Shown here: positions 1 to 7,327 of the stretch, piece by piece | Layout of the letters: each line of letters opens with the position of its first letter | Position numbering within the stretch: position 1 is the stretch's first letter | Source of the DNA: Thermoproteota archaeon | GTDB taxonomy: Archaea; Thermoproteota; Thermoprotei_A; EX4484-217-1 | DNA length: 64,000 nt | Assembly: GCA_029258915.1 (NCBI GenBank) | Contig: JAPDJU010000005.1 | Coordinates: 1-64,000, forward strand | Direction: 5' to 3' | Position numbers and translations under genes: made by a program | The notes under the pieces: model-generated | The model's database searches: none | What the model was told of the DNA's origin: nothing | What the model saw: only the letters and a program-made list of their open reading frames with translations

Positions 1-1
1 C

Positions 2-481
2 TTTAACAGTAAGGCGATTTTCTCGGTAATAAGCGGCTTACCAATGCTTGCTGGAGATAAGGAAGTAATAGATTATGTACGTAATACTGCAAGAACATGG
101 CTCTTAAGCGCAGCTTATCCGCCATCGGTAACAGCAGCAAATATAAAAGCTCTTGAAATAGTTATGAAAGAACCTGAAAGAGTTAGAAGACTATGGGACA
201 ATAGAAATTACTTCAAAAAGGAATTAGACTCTATGGGGTTTAACACAGGGAAAAGCCAAACACCCATTATACCAGTAATAGTTGGAGACACTAAAAAAGT
301 TAAAGAACTGGCTCGAATGCTGTTTGATGAAGGAATATTTGTATTACCTATAGTTTATCCCATGGTTCCCAGAGGAACGGAGAGAATTAGAAACCAGGTT
401 AATGCAGATCATACTAGAGAAGATTTAGATAAGGCTCTGAGCGCATACGAGAAAGCTGGGAAGAAATTAGGAATAATTTAA
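2..481 (+). CDS. kbl: 2-amino-3-ketobutyrate CoA ligase (glycine C-acetyltransferase), C-terminal part
   Basis: PLP enzyme that cleaves 2-amino-3-ketobutyrate with CoA to glycine and acetyl-CoA, the second step of threonine breakdown. The gene is cut by the window edge; the frame is open from base 2, so the first ATG at 44 is internal. The first visible residues read FNSKA, matching the S-x-K segment that carries the PLP lysine in this alpha-oxoamine synthase family (lysine codon at 11-13). The rest is the family C-terminal domain, with NTARTWLLSAAYPPSV and IFVLPIVYPMVPRGTERIR. A T-rich tract at 491-513 follows the stop, and a threonine dehydrogenase gene starts 45 bases later, so the two probably act in one pathway. 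Glycine C-acetyltransferase is preferred over the related BioF because of that neighbour. Confidence 0.85.
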   Translation, partial: FNSKAIFSVISGLPMLAGDKEVIDYVRNTARTWLLSAAYPPSVTAANIKALEIVMKEPERVRRLWDNRNYFKKELDSMGFNTGKSQTPIIPVIVGDTKKVKELARMLFDEGIFVLPIVYPMVPRGTERIRNQVNADHTREDLDKALSAYEKAGKKLGII

Positions 482-526
482 AAATAAACTTTTTCTTTTT
501 TTAACTTCTTTTTGAGGTGAAGTGAA

Positions 527-1492
527 CTGCGCGGAAGAAGCAGTAGAATTCTTGTAACAGGAGCGACAGGTCAAATAGGTTCGGAATTAACACCTGCTCT
601 ACGTAAAATATATGGAGATTCAAACGTTATAGCAGGATATCATAAGAGGAAACCTGCAGGTATATTGTTGAAAGGACCATGCGTTTATGTTGATGTTTGT
701 GATAGGAAGACAGTAGAGGATGTTGTTAAGAAATATGATGTTGATACGATATATCATTTAGCAGCTATTCTTTCAGCAGTAGGAGAGAAAAATCCTCAAT
801 TAGCATGGAAAGTTAATGTTGATGGTTTATACAACGTACTTGAAGTATCTAGAGAATATGACCTTAGGGTTTTCTGGCCGAGTTCCATAGCTGTTTTCGG
901 CCCGAAAACTCCAAAGCACAATACTCCACAAGACACTATACTTTGTCCTACAACAATGTACGGTGTAACTAAGGTCGCTGGAGAACTACTATGTAAATAC
1001 TATGCTGATAAGTATGGGTTAGATGTGCGTGGTGTTAGATATCCCGGAATTATTAGTAGTGAAACTCTTCCCGGAGGAGGAACTACAGACTATGCTGTTG
1101 AAATGTTCTATGCTGCTATAAAGCGTGAAAAATATGTATGTTTTGTAAGAGAAGATACTGTTTTACCTATGATGTATATGCCTGATGCTATTGATGCAGC
1201 TATAATGTTAATGAATGCGAATTCTTCAAAACTAACGTATAGGGTAGGATATAATGTTTCAGGAATGAGCTTTTCAGCAGGTGAGTTAGCTTCTGAAATT
1301 AAAAAGCACGTTCCTGACTTTGAGGTAGAGTATAAGCCTGATTTTAGACAGAAAATAGCGGATTCTTGGCCTAAAACAATAGATGATAGTGTTGCACGTA
1401 AAGAATGGGGATGGAAACCTAAATGGAATTTAGAAAACATGGTTAAAGATATGCTAGAGAAGTTAAAAAGAAAACTACTCTCATTAACTTAA
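527..1492 (+). CDS. L-threonine 3-dehydrogenase, SDR (GalE-like) type
   Basis: Short-chain dehydrogenase of the extended, epimerase-like type that oxidises threonine to 2-amino-3-ketobutyrate. The Rossmann motif GATGQIG, the YGVTK catalytic Tyr-Lys motif and a PGIISSETLPGGGTTDYAVE segment match the GalE-like threonine dehydrogenases of Thermoplasma and Flavobacterium. The Rossmann motif lies upstream of the first TTG in the frame (665), so the true start must be earlier. The frame is open from a stop at 518-520 and contains no ATG, GTG or TTG before 665. A GAGGTG box at 514-519 lies 7 bases before a CTG at 527, which I take as the start (321 residues). It follows kbl and supplies its substrate. 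Function is well supported; the start is inferred. Confidence 0.85.
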   Translation: MRGRSSRILVTGATGQIGSELTPALRKIYGDSNVIAGYHKRKPAGILLKGPCVYVDVCDRKTVEDVVKKYDVDTIYHLAAILSAVGEKNPQLAWKVNVDGLYNVLEVSREYDLRVFWPSSIAVFGPKTPKHNTPQDTILCPTTMYGVTKVAGELLCKYYADKYGLDVRGVRYPGIISSETLPGGGTTDYAVEMFYAAIKREKYVCFVREDTVLPMMYMPDAIDAAIMLMNANSSKLTYRVGYNVSGMSFSAGELASEIKKHVPDFEVEYKPDFRQKIADSWPKTIDDSVARKEWGWKPKWNLENMVKDMLEKLKRKLLSLT

Positions 1493-1526
1493 ATGATATT
1501 AATAGTAGATAACAAGGATATACGCT

Positions 1527-2111
1527 TTGGTTTTCCATGGCTTAATAACGGATCTTGATGGAACATTAGTAAGGTTGCCTATAAATTGGGATAAAATCCG
1601 TTCTAAGGTAAGGAAAATATTAAGAACAAATCATCATTTAAAACCATTAGCTACAACAATACCCATGGTAGCGTGTGGAAGAAAATTCCTTGAAAGATTA
1701 GCTTACACTTATATAGAGCTTGAAGAGCTAAAGGCTGTTAAGTATGTAGTTTACGATGAAAACCTTTATTCCTTACTTAAAGAGATTAAAGAAAGAAAAA
1801 TGAAGATAGCATTGGTAACATTGCAAGCATACACGTCTACAGATAAAATTCTTCGAAAATTACGTGTAAGAAACTTTTTCGATCTTATAGTGACTAGAGA
1901 CCTTAGCGTGAATAGACTAGAACAGCTAAAATATGCTATTAAAAAACTAAAACTAAACCCCAGGAACACTATTTTTGTAGGAGACATGCCATGGGACCAT
2001 GATGCCGGAATTACTCTTGGTCTCTACACAGTAATTGTAGGCAATAATGTTCCACATGCACGACGTAAGATAGAGAAATTCATAGAAATAAAGAACATAA
2101 TATTTCATTAA
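1527..2111 (+). CDS. HAD-superfamily hydrolase (phosphoglycolate phosphatase-like)
   Basis: Small cytoplasmic phosphatase of the haloacid dehalogenase family, 194 residues. Motif I is DLDGTLV near residue 9 (nucleophile and acid/base Asp), motif II the Thr in ALVTLQ, a lysine follows in LEQLKYAIKKL, and motif IV is GDMPWDHDAG. A helical cap segment separates motifs I and II, as in subclass I enzymes. Translation starts at TTG 1527, with an AAGGA-like sequence about 8 bases upstream, 34 bases after the dehydrogenase gene, so co-transcription is likely. The substrate cannot be read from the sequence; a sugar phosphate or phosphoglycolate is possible. Confidence 0.75.
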   Translation: MVFHGLITDLDGTLVRLPINWDKIRSKVRKILRTNHHLKPLATTIPMVACGRKFLERLAYTYIELEELKAVKYVVYDENLYSLLKEIKERKMKIALVTLQAYTSTDKILRKLRVRNFFDLIVTRDLSVNRLEQLKYAIKKLKLNPRNTIFVGDMPWDHDAGITLGLYTVIVGNNVPHARRKIEKFIEIKNIIFH

Positions 2112-2242
2112 CCCCATATTCACAATAATGAACTATATAAGCAGCTCGGTATTGCCTAAGGCGTGCCAAACATTTTGAACTCAACTAGTGTATAAAGCTA
2201 AACCTTAATGGTTGTAATAAGTTTGAAAGATACCATAGTTGG

Positions 2243-2315
2243 AGCCGCCGGCGGGATTTGAACCCGCGACCACCAGCTTACAAGGCTGGCGCTCTACCCA
2301 CTGAGCTACGGCGGC
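2243..2315 (-). tRNA. tRNA-Thr (anticodon TGT)
   Basis: Read on the minus strand, the acceptor arms GCCGCCG and CGGCGGC pair. The D arm, an anticodon stem CCAGC/GCTGG around loop CTTGTAA, and a T arm with GGTTCAAATCC are all present. Anticodon TGT gives threonine. No intron and no encoded CCA. It is a free-standing gene between the HAD phosphatase and a small unknown gene. Confidence 0.95.
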
Positions 2316-2452
2316 TTCTCTTAGACCATGTACTTTATAGATTCTGAGGCTTTTTAAAAGTTAATCTCTAACTTTAATTGCACAGAAGATATATTGTTTC
2401 GTTCTCTTGTTTAGCTATTGCCAAAATAGCGTTATATAAAGTTTTTATATTT

Positions 2453-2638
2453 ATGGGAGTACCTATGGAAACCACAATAAGTGTTCATGATATGAGGTGT
2501 TTGTTAGCCTTGCTTAAAAGAGAAATTAGAAGAAAGGTTTCAGAAAAATGTTTTAATGAGGTAATTACAGTGTTTCATGAAATAGAAGCTAAACTTGAGG
2601 AACTGGAATATTTAGAAGCATTGAAGAAAATAGGTTAA
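2453..2638 (+). CDS. Small unknown protein (61 residues)
   Basis: Not recognised. The frame opens further upstream (2378), but a TATA-like TTATATAA at about 2432-2439 sits 26-30 bases before the second methionine (2465), suggesting a nearly leaderless mRNA starting at ATG 2453 or ATG 2465. The product is charged and helical, with repeated Lys/Arg/Glu heptad-like spacing (LKREIRRKVSEK, EIEAKLEELEYLEALKK), so a short coiled coil is likely. The G+C pattern is like its neighbours. It could be an archaeal small regulatory or chaperone-like protein; I assign no function. Confidence 0.45.
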   Translation: MGVPMETTISVHDMRCLLALLKREIRRKVSEKCFNEVITVFHEIEAKLEELEYLEALKKIG

Positions 2639-2819
2639 GTGGGATATTCGACACATGTGATATCTAGTATTTTAACTTTAGATGAAACATTCCTTAAAAA
2701 CTCCTTTATAATCCCATTAGGCTTCTCGCATTCTATAGTAACTAATATAAGGTATTTCTTTGCTTTCTTAACCATGCTAAGAGCCCGAAAGTATTATAGA
2801 AAAATACTGTTCTATAAAT

Positions 2820-2848
2820 CTATCTACTGTAACGTGTACAGTAGATAG
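2820..2848. repeat. Perfect 11-bp inverted repeat, possible operator or hairpin
   Basis: CTATCTACTGT (2820-2830) and ACAGTAGATAG (2838-2848) are exact reverse complements separated by 7 bases. The repeat lies 43 bases before the winged-helix gene at 2891 and not after any convincing gene, so an operator for that regulator fits better than a terminator. No second copy was noticed in this window. Confidence 0.55.
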
Positions 2849-2890
2849 CCAATGCTTTTCTACGTAATACCTAAGTCTTTAAAGTGGTAG

Positions 2891-3193
2891 TTGGTTTTGT
2901 CTTCGCGCGAATGGTGGAAAGCATCATTTGGACATATAGTGAGAGCAATAGTAGTGCTTTACAAAAACGAGAAAAGTGGAAAGCCAACATTAACTATAGG
3001 TGAACTCATAGAAAAAACAGGAATACCTGAGTCAACATTTCATAGAACAATAAAAAGGGCTTTAGAGGAGGGCGGACTAGTCAAGTACAACGTTAAGAAA
3101 AAAGAAAGGATCGTTGAGGTTTGCTTAACAGACCTGGGTCGTAAGTTAGGTCAGCGCTTAGAGGATGTAATCGTAGAATTAAGGATGTCGTAG
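2891..3193 (+). CDS. Winged-helix DNA-binding protein (100 residues)
   Basis: Probable transcription regulator. Residues about 30-90 form a winged-helix fold: a helix-turn-helix LTIGELIEKTGIPESTFHRTIKRALEEGGLVKY, then the wing KKKERIVEVCLTDLGRKL, as in MarR/PadR-like archaeal regulators. The first 28 residues (REWWKASFGHIVRAIVVLYKN) are probably a dimer helix. Start is TTG 2891 or TTG 2897; the upstream sequence has only a weak ribosome-binding site. A perfect inverted repeat at 2820-2848 is a candidate autoregulatory operator. It is a single gene between the small unknown gene and tRNA-Met. Confidence 0.65.
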   Translation: MVLSSREWWKASFGHIVRAIVVLYKNEKSGKPTLTIGELIEKTGIPESTFHRTIKRALEEGGLVKYNVKKKERIVEVCLTDLGRKLGQRLEDVIVELRMS

Positions 3194-3282
3194 TCATATA
3201 ACAGATTAACTTAAAGAATTTTACAGCGGCAAAGTAACTAAAGTTTATTTAGGACACATACTTACTACGTTTCTATGGGGGT

Positions 3283-3374
3283 GCCGCCGTAGCTCAGCTG
3301 GTCGGAGCGCCGGACTCATAGGGCCGTTTTCCTAAGAAATCCGGAGGTCCCGGGTTCGAATCCCGGCGGCGGCA
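3283..3374 (+). tRNA. tRNA-Met (anticodon CAT) with an 18-base intron
   Basis: Acceptor arms GCCGCCG (3283-3289) and CGGCGGC (3367-3373) pair, followed by discriminator A. The anticodon stem is CCGGA (3310-3314) with TCCGG (3340-3344). Between them lie 25 bases instead of 7, so about 18 bases (roughly 3321-3338) form an intron at the canonical 37/38 position, removed by the bulge-helix-bulge endonuclease. The T arm GGGTTCGAATCCC is standard. The CAT anticodon and lack of initiator features suggest elongator Met; the CAT-reading tRNA-Ile2, modified with agmatidine, is the alternative. Confidence 0.9.
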
Positions 3375-3615
3375 CTACCATTTTTATCAATTCTTAAACA
3401 TCATATTATTAATGGAATTATGTTCATGCTATTCATTATACATGCAATTTAAGAGGAATTTCAACGTTCTTGTGTTGGACATACCATAATGGTTCTTCCT
3501 ACAATGTATCGTTAAGAGTTTAATGTAAAATTTAACGAATCTGAAATAAGCCTCTAGAAACTGTTTAGTTTACCTTACTGAGATTATACTTGAACACAAT
3601 GATGTTTAATGTCAT

Positions 3616-4386
3616 CTATTCTTTTGGTTTTGCTACGAATTCGCAGTATGGGTCTCCTTTAGCAATACATTTAACCTCATCAACAACCATCTCCCTACCT
3701 GTTAGCTCTGATAGTAGACCAGCTAATACTCCTCTGGAGAAATGGCCGCTTGGTTCATTGGATGGTTTATTTAAATAGCATTCTAAGTTATTGCGCCCCC
3801 GTATTATATATAGATCCTCATATTGTTTTATTTCCTCTATTATACCCCATCCTACAGCTTTAAGAAAAGCTGCAAACATAGTTAACATTTCATGAACTGA
3901 GGTAACATACTTTCTATAGTCGTTATATAAATGTTTACCTACTTCTGCACCTTGGTGGTATAGGAACATTTTTCCAACATCACCCCACTTTAGTCTAAGC
4001 CCTCTAAACAGCCCTCTTAATACGGATTCTCGTGCTATCCAAGCTCTTTCTTTAAACACTGTTATAGGGAAATGAATAGTATCTATTAGAAGGCCTTTAA
4101 GTATAGGTTTTATAAGGTGAACCTCTCTAACTTCTTTAACATTTCTTAAATTTTTAACTATTTCATTTAAGGATGCTTTAACTTCTGAGAAATCTAGGTA
4201 TAGCAATATTTCTTGCTCCTCATTTATGCTTATTATAACTCCGTATAACGGTTTTATACTATACTTAACTAGTATACTAGCAAGCTTATAATGTACTTCA
4301 GGACTTCCTATAGCTTTAATAAGAAAACCAAGTATTTTCTTTGAAGGCGCATAGGCTGCTCTTGATAATTCTAAAGACTTACTCAT
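3616..4386 (-). CDS. V4R-domain protein
   Basis: Predicted ligand-sensing protein of 256 residues. The C-terminal half matches the V4R (vinyl 4-reductase) domain: GMFL-type helix YHQGAEVGKHLY, then the signature SRGVLAGLLSELTGREMVVDEVKCIAKGDPYCEF with two conserved cysteines near residues 240 and 249. The N-terminal 100 residues look like a small alpha/beta domain similar to those of archaeal V4R regulators. V4R domains bind small hydrophobic molecules and occur in regulators and in chlorophyll and methanogenesis proteins. It is a single gene, convergent with nothing annotated. Domain call is firm, the ligand is unknown. Confidence 0.7.
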   Translation of the reverse strand: MSKSLELSRAAYAPSKKILGFLIKAIGSPEVHYKLASILVKYSIKPLYGVIISINEEQEILLYLDFSEVKASLNEIVKNLRNVKEVREVHLIKPILKGLLIDTIHFPITVFKERAWIARESVLRGLFRGLRLKWGDVGKMFLYHQGAEVGKHLYNDYRKYVTSVHEMLTMFAAFLKAVGWGIIEEIKQYEDLYIIRGRNNLECYLNKPSNEPSGHFSRGVLAGLLSELTGREMVVDEVKCIAKGDPYCEFVAKPKE

Positions 4387-4639
4387 TCATTATTACCTAT
4401 TCCCTGTCTCGTTATAGTTTTTAATATTCTTTATCTCTTAAATCTTTGTCTACATTAAGCATTTCATACTCCGTGAACGTCTTATAAATTTTACACCAAA
4501 GCAATATTTAAAAACTTAAAATAGGACCTTGATTTAAACTTTAAATAAGAGAAGCAAACTTAACTTTGAAAATACTTTATGATAAGGTTAAAGAAAAATA
4601 ATAGACTGTTTAAGTTCTGAAGATCTTTTAATAATAGTT

Positions 4640-5682
4640 ATGGGTAAAAACTTTAAAACCCATGGTTCTAAATCAAACTTTGGTGGGGGCCGTAGTTTAG
4701 CCTGGGAGAATGCGCGGCTTGGGCCCGCAAACCTTCATCCCTTCTCCTTTATCCCATGGTCATATGAGGTCAATAGTGATGGTCATATAAACCTGCTGAA
4801 CATAAAGGTTCCTTTAACCGAGGGGCTTCTTAATAAGTTCAGGGAATGGTACAGTACCAGGGTTTTGGGAAAAACACTGTAGGGTACAATTTAAGATGCA
4901 TTCGATGGTTCGGCCACCTTCTAAACAGCGATAAGCTAACATTCATGAAAACTCTAAGCGAAGACTCTAGGAGACCATATATTCTAGATGCTTTAAGCAA
5001 CTACACTAAATTCTTAGACGACTACTTCAACACAGACATTTACCATAGAAAATTCGAGTACCTGAAAAAAGGCCTGAAAAGGAGCAAAGAGAGAAAACAA
5101 TACTTCACAGGAACAGCACCTAGCCTCCAGGACTTGGAAAGATTCTACGAAGCACTAGTAGAATACGGTTACAAAGCAGCATTAGACTTCTTCAGAATCC
5201 TACTGTTCTCAGGCTGCCGCACATGGGAGTCAAGGCTAATAGTTAGGAAAATAGGTGAGAAAAGCTACTTCACAGTAAACAACGTAGCAGTAGTTCACGT
5301 ATGGAAATACACTAAAGTAAAAAACCTCTACATAACCCTAATACCCTCAGAACTCCTAGAACACCTTTCCAAGAGAAAAGGGCTTGGAAGAACAAGCTGC
5401 ATTTGGAAAGCATGGAACTACGCAAGAGAGAAAACAGGAAAACACCTGAACCCGTATGATCTAAGAGACTTCTACACAACTTGGATGAGAGCTCATGGAC
5501 TATCAAAAGCCGACATAGACCTACTGCAGGGAAGAATATCAATAAAATCAATTCAAGAAGAACACTATCTCGATATCAAAACACCAACAAGCCCATTCAT
5601 ACAATCATTAGCAGCAAAATACAGAGTAGCCATGGAACCGCTAATACCGAAATTCCTCCAAGGTGGTAATAATGTATTCTAA
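4640..5682 (+). CDS. Tyrosine recombinase (archaeal integrase) expressed by a possible -1 frameshift
   Basis: Integrase of a tRNA-targeting mobile element. Two overlapping frames make one protein of about 347 residues: 4640-4873 in one frame, then -1 at GGGAAAA (4867-4873) into the frame ending at 5682. The joined sequence runs LLNKFREWYSTRVLGK into NTVGYNLRCIRWF, the expected SAM-like DNA-binding domain. The second part carries the catalytic residues: Arg in SGCRTWES, Lys in YTKVKN, Arg in YDLRDF (the usual His of HxxR is Tyr), and the nucleophile Tyr in EEHYLDI. The first residues translate the 5' half of a tRNA-Pro gene, so the native amino end may be different. Alternatively the gene is broken by a simple frameshift, or expressed from ATG 4846. 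Confidence 0.75.
4686..4729 (+). pseudogene. 5' half of tRNA-Pro (TGG), probable attachment junction
   Basis: Positions 1-43 of a tRNA can be read: acceptor strand GGGGCCG, D arm GTTT/GAAT with TAGCCTGGG loop, anticodon stem CGCGG/CCGCA (one C-A mismatch) around loop CTTGGGC, giving anticodon TGG. A TATA-like CTTTAAAA at about 4650-4657 is correctly spaced for its promoter. No variable loop, T arm or 3' acceptor strand follows; the sequence passes into integrase coding. I interpret it as the chromosomal side of an integration junction. A trans-spliced split tRNA is a less likely alternative. Confidence 0.6.
4867..4873 (+). other. Candidate -1 ribosomal slippery heptamer (G GGA AAA)
   Basis: The zero frame reads TTG GGA AAA ACA CTG and stops at TAG 4880-4882. 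Slipping back one base on GGGAAAA allows GGA and AAA codons to re-pair as GGG and AAA, then continues AAC ACT GTA into the frame that holds the integrase catalytic domain. This has the X XXY YYZ form. No strong downstream pseudoknot was seen by eye. Confidence 0.5.
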
Positions 5683-6379
5683 AGGTATTCTTGAACTAGC
5701 TTACAGGTTAAGAGAGGTTTTGAAATCCGATAAGCCACTGTATGAAAGAGCATGGGAAATATATGTCAGCTACATTATGTCCTACGGTAAATATGGTGTC
5801 TTAAGCGAAATAGCTAAGAGACTTTATCCTGTGCTTTACAGTTTTAATAAGCAGAGGGCAATAGATAGGGCATATCATTTGATAAGATATAAGGTTAGTA
5901 AGCTTCTTTCTCGATATAATGATTCTCTAGCTTCTCTAGATAAAAAACAGTTTTTCTCTAACTCAACCGCAGCAGAGCCCCTAGTTGAAGAGAAAATATA
6001 TCCAGGTCTAACAGGTAAAATGCTTTTCAAAAGAGATGGATTTAGAACATTAGCTGAGCTTCTTAAGATAAGCTATGCTACACTTAAAGAATTCGGTCTC
6101 CAAGGGAAACTCCTATACCATGCTCAAAGCATTGTAGAGAAAATCATTAAAGAAAAAGGACCTGAACTCATAGCTAAATACCCGCATAAGACATGGTTCA
6201 AGAAAGACTACGTTAAAATCTCTAAGCAACATACAGCATTCATTTACGCAGCATGCTTAAAAGCAATAAGAAGAACACTTAAAACAAACCATAATAGCCC
6301 ACCGAAGCTGAAAGCAGTAATAACCGCACCAACAGGGGTAGGCGATAAAGAGCTTAACGAAGCTAGGTATGAGGCTTAA
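5672..6379 (+). CDS. Unknown protein next to the integrase
   Basis: Not recognised; 235 residues, lysine-rich and mostly helical. The start is ATG 5672, since GGTG at 5662-5665 serves as its ribosome-binding site. It overlaps the integrase end by 11 bases and itself overlaps the next gene by 11 bases, so the three form one operon. Residues about 110-160 (YPGLTGKMLFKRDGFRTLAELLKISYATLKEFGL) resemble a helix-hairpin-helix or HTH-like element seen in integrase-linked proteins. No membrane segment. Probably a mobile-element gene; no function is claimed. Confidence 0.55.
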   Translation: MYSKGILELAYRLREVLKSDKPLYERAWEIYVSYIMSYGKYGVLSEIAKRLYPVLYSFNKQRAIDRAYHLIRYKVSKLLSRYNDSLASLDKKQFFSNSTAAEPLVEEKIYPGLTGKMLFKRDGFRTLAELLKISYATLKEFGLQGKLLYHAQSIVEKIIKEKGPELIAKYPHKTWFKKDYVKISKQHTAFIYAACLKAIRRTLKTNHNSPPKLKAVITAPTGVGDKELNEARYEA

Positions 6380-6800
6380 ACGTTTTCTTAAAGCTGCGGC
6401 AGCTATTTTGATCTTTTCAGCACCAATGGACTACTTGCTTTGGTTCACTATTAGATTTCACGTTCCCTCATGGACAATTGCTACACTATCCCTGTGCTTA
6501 GCCATTATACTCCTAGCTTTTTCTAGGTTTTTATCTTCTTTAAAGGTGTTAGGTAGGCTTCTGCTGGAAAAGCTACCTAACACCATTTGGTTTAAACACT
6601 CTTTCGTACCCTTAGGTACTCTTGGAGGTAAAAATATGAGTTTCCCAGATAAGCTGACGGTTGTTTACGAGAAAGTTGCAGAGTTCGAAGCCCATGTTGT
6701 TAAAACCTCGGGAAAATACGCAATAATAGTTCCGAAACCTTTAGGCGAAAAACTCTGGGGCAAAAGATTTAGAATAATCCTATACCAAGAGGTAAAATAG
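6369..6800 (+). CDS. Membrane segment joined to an AbrB-like domain
   Basis: The 143-residue frame has two parts. Residues 1-65 contain two predicted membrane helices (AAAAILIFSAPMDYLLWF, IATLSLCLAIILLAF). Residues 90-143 read MSFPDKLTVVYEK, then AHVVKTSGKYAIIVPKPLGEKLWGKRFRIILYQ, which resembles the swapped-hairpin AbrB/DUF2080 fold of small transposon-linked DNA-binding proteins. A strong GGAGGT box (6624-6629) precedes an in-frame ATG at 6636, so a separate 54-residue protein is likely made as well as, or instead of, the fusion. It overlaps the preceding gene by 11 bases. It is part of the integrase-associated cluster; the function is inferred only. Confidence 0.55.
   Translation: MRLKRFLKAAAAILIFSAPMDYLLWFTIRFHVPSWTIATLSLCLAIILLAFSRFLSSLKVLGRLLLEKLPNTIWFKHSFVPLGTLGGKNMSFPDKLTVVYEKVAEFEAHVVKTSGKYAIIVPKPLGEKLWGKRFRIILYQEVK
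6624..6638 (+). promoter_or_regulatory. Internal ribosome-binding site and in-frame start
   Basis: GGAGGT (6624-6629) sits 6 bases before ATG 6636, in frame with the surrounding coding sequence. It is a stronger site than that of the full-length frame and separates the membrane part from the AbrB-like part. Confidence 0.6.
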
Positions 6801-6882
6801 AGATGAAAATGCCCCGAAACCGAATAATCTGGACAAAAGAAACACAACCTAACCCAACCAGAACAAACAATAATGGAATTAT

Positions 6883-7009
6883 GCGGCCCTGCCAGCACGG
6901 CGCCCCTGCGAGGCCTTTCGGTCCTCACGGGAGCAGCCGCGGAGGCAGCTTAGCTTCCGGGTTCGATACGAGTCCGGGCGTTGCCTGCCTCCTATGGCCG
7001 GCGGGCCGC
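6883..7009 (-). rRNA. 5S ribosomal RNA
   Basis: Read on the minus strand, this 127-base G+C-rich island has terminal helix arms GCGGCCC and GGGCCGC. It carries the archaeal 5S signature: GGCAACGCCCGGACTC, then ATCGAACCCGGAAGCTAAGC (loops B/C), then the second arm CCGTGAGGACCGAAAGGCC. The order and spacing match Sulfolobus-type 5S RNA. It is solitary, as is common in crenarchaea: no 16S or 23S gene is near. A TATA-like element lies 27 bases upstream. Confidence 0.95.
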
Positions 7010-7031
7010 GTTTTAGTGTTTGTTTTCTGGT

Positions 7032-7039
7032 GTATTTAA
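7032..7039 (-). promoter_or_regulatory. TATA-like element of the 5S rRNA gene
   Basis: On the minus strand CTTAAATA is centred about 27 bases before the first base of the 5S RNA (7009), the standard archaeal TATA distance. It lies just after the stop of the zinc-ribbon gene (7043), so 5S has its own promoter. Confidence 0.65.
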
Positions 7040-7042
7040 GGG

Positions 7043-7321
7043 TTATTTTCTTGGCACTTTTACATCGTATATTTTGAAGATTCTTGTTTGTGCTTTACAT
7101 TTTGGACATTCTTTTTCTGGTTTTAAAATGTAGTCTCCTGTTTGGAATTCTCTTTCCTCGGTGTATCCGCATTTTGAACATTTTATTAGAGTTAATGTTT
7201 GGAATTGCTCCCTTTTTAGCTTCTTTCTCTCGATAAATACTCTTATAAGTGAGGTTATTAGAAACAGGAGGAGCATGAGAAGTAATAATGTATATAGTTC
7301 GGATATTTGCATCATAAACAC
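7043..7321 (-). CDS. Membrane-anchored zinc-ribbon protein
   Basis: Unknown 92-residue protein. An N-terminal membrane helix (LLLLMLLLFLITSLIRVFI, residues about 12-30) is followed by a basic linker and one zinc ribbon with ligands CSKCGY and CPKCKA (residues 49-52 and 73-76). It is encoded 6 bases after the DUF1512 gene, so the two form an operon and may work together at the membrane. The start ATG 7321 follows GGTG. No enzymatic motif is seen. Confidence 0.65.
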   Translation of the reverse strand: MFMMQISELYTLLLLMLLLFLITSLIRVFIERKKLKREQFQTLTLIKCSKCGYTEEREFQTGDYILKPEKECPKCKAQTRIFKIYDVKVPRK

Positions 7322-7327
7322 CTCTTT

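Noticed and set aside
2639-2848. 69-residue plus-strand frame
   Set aside because: No ribosome-binding site at the GTG, irregular composition, and it ends within the inverted repeat.
6883-7009. Unknown structured RNA on the plus strand
   Set aside because: The plus-strand fold was considered first, but the minus strand carries exact 5S rRNA signatures.
6803-7039. 78-residue plus-strand frame
   Set aside because: It is the reverse side of the 5S rRNA gene; the high G+C content and Arg/Gly-rich product come from the RNA.
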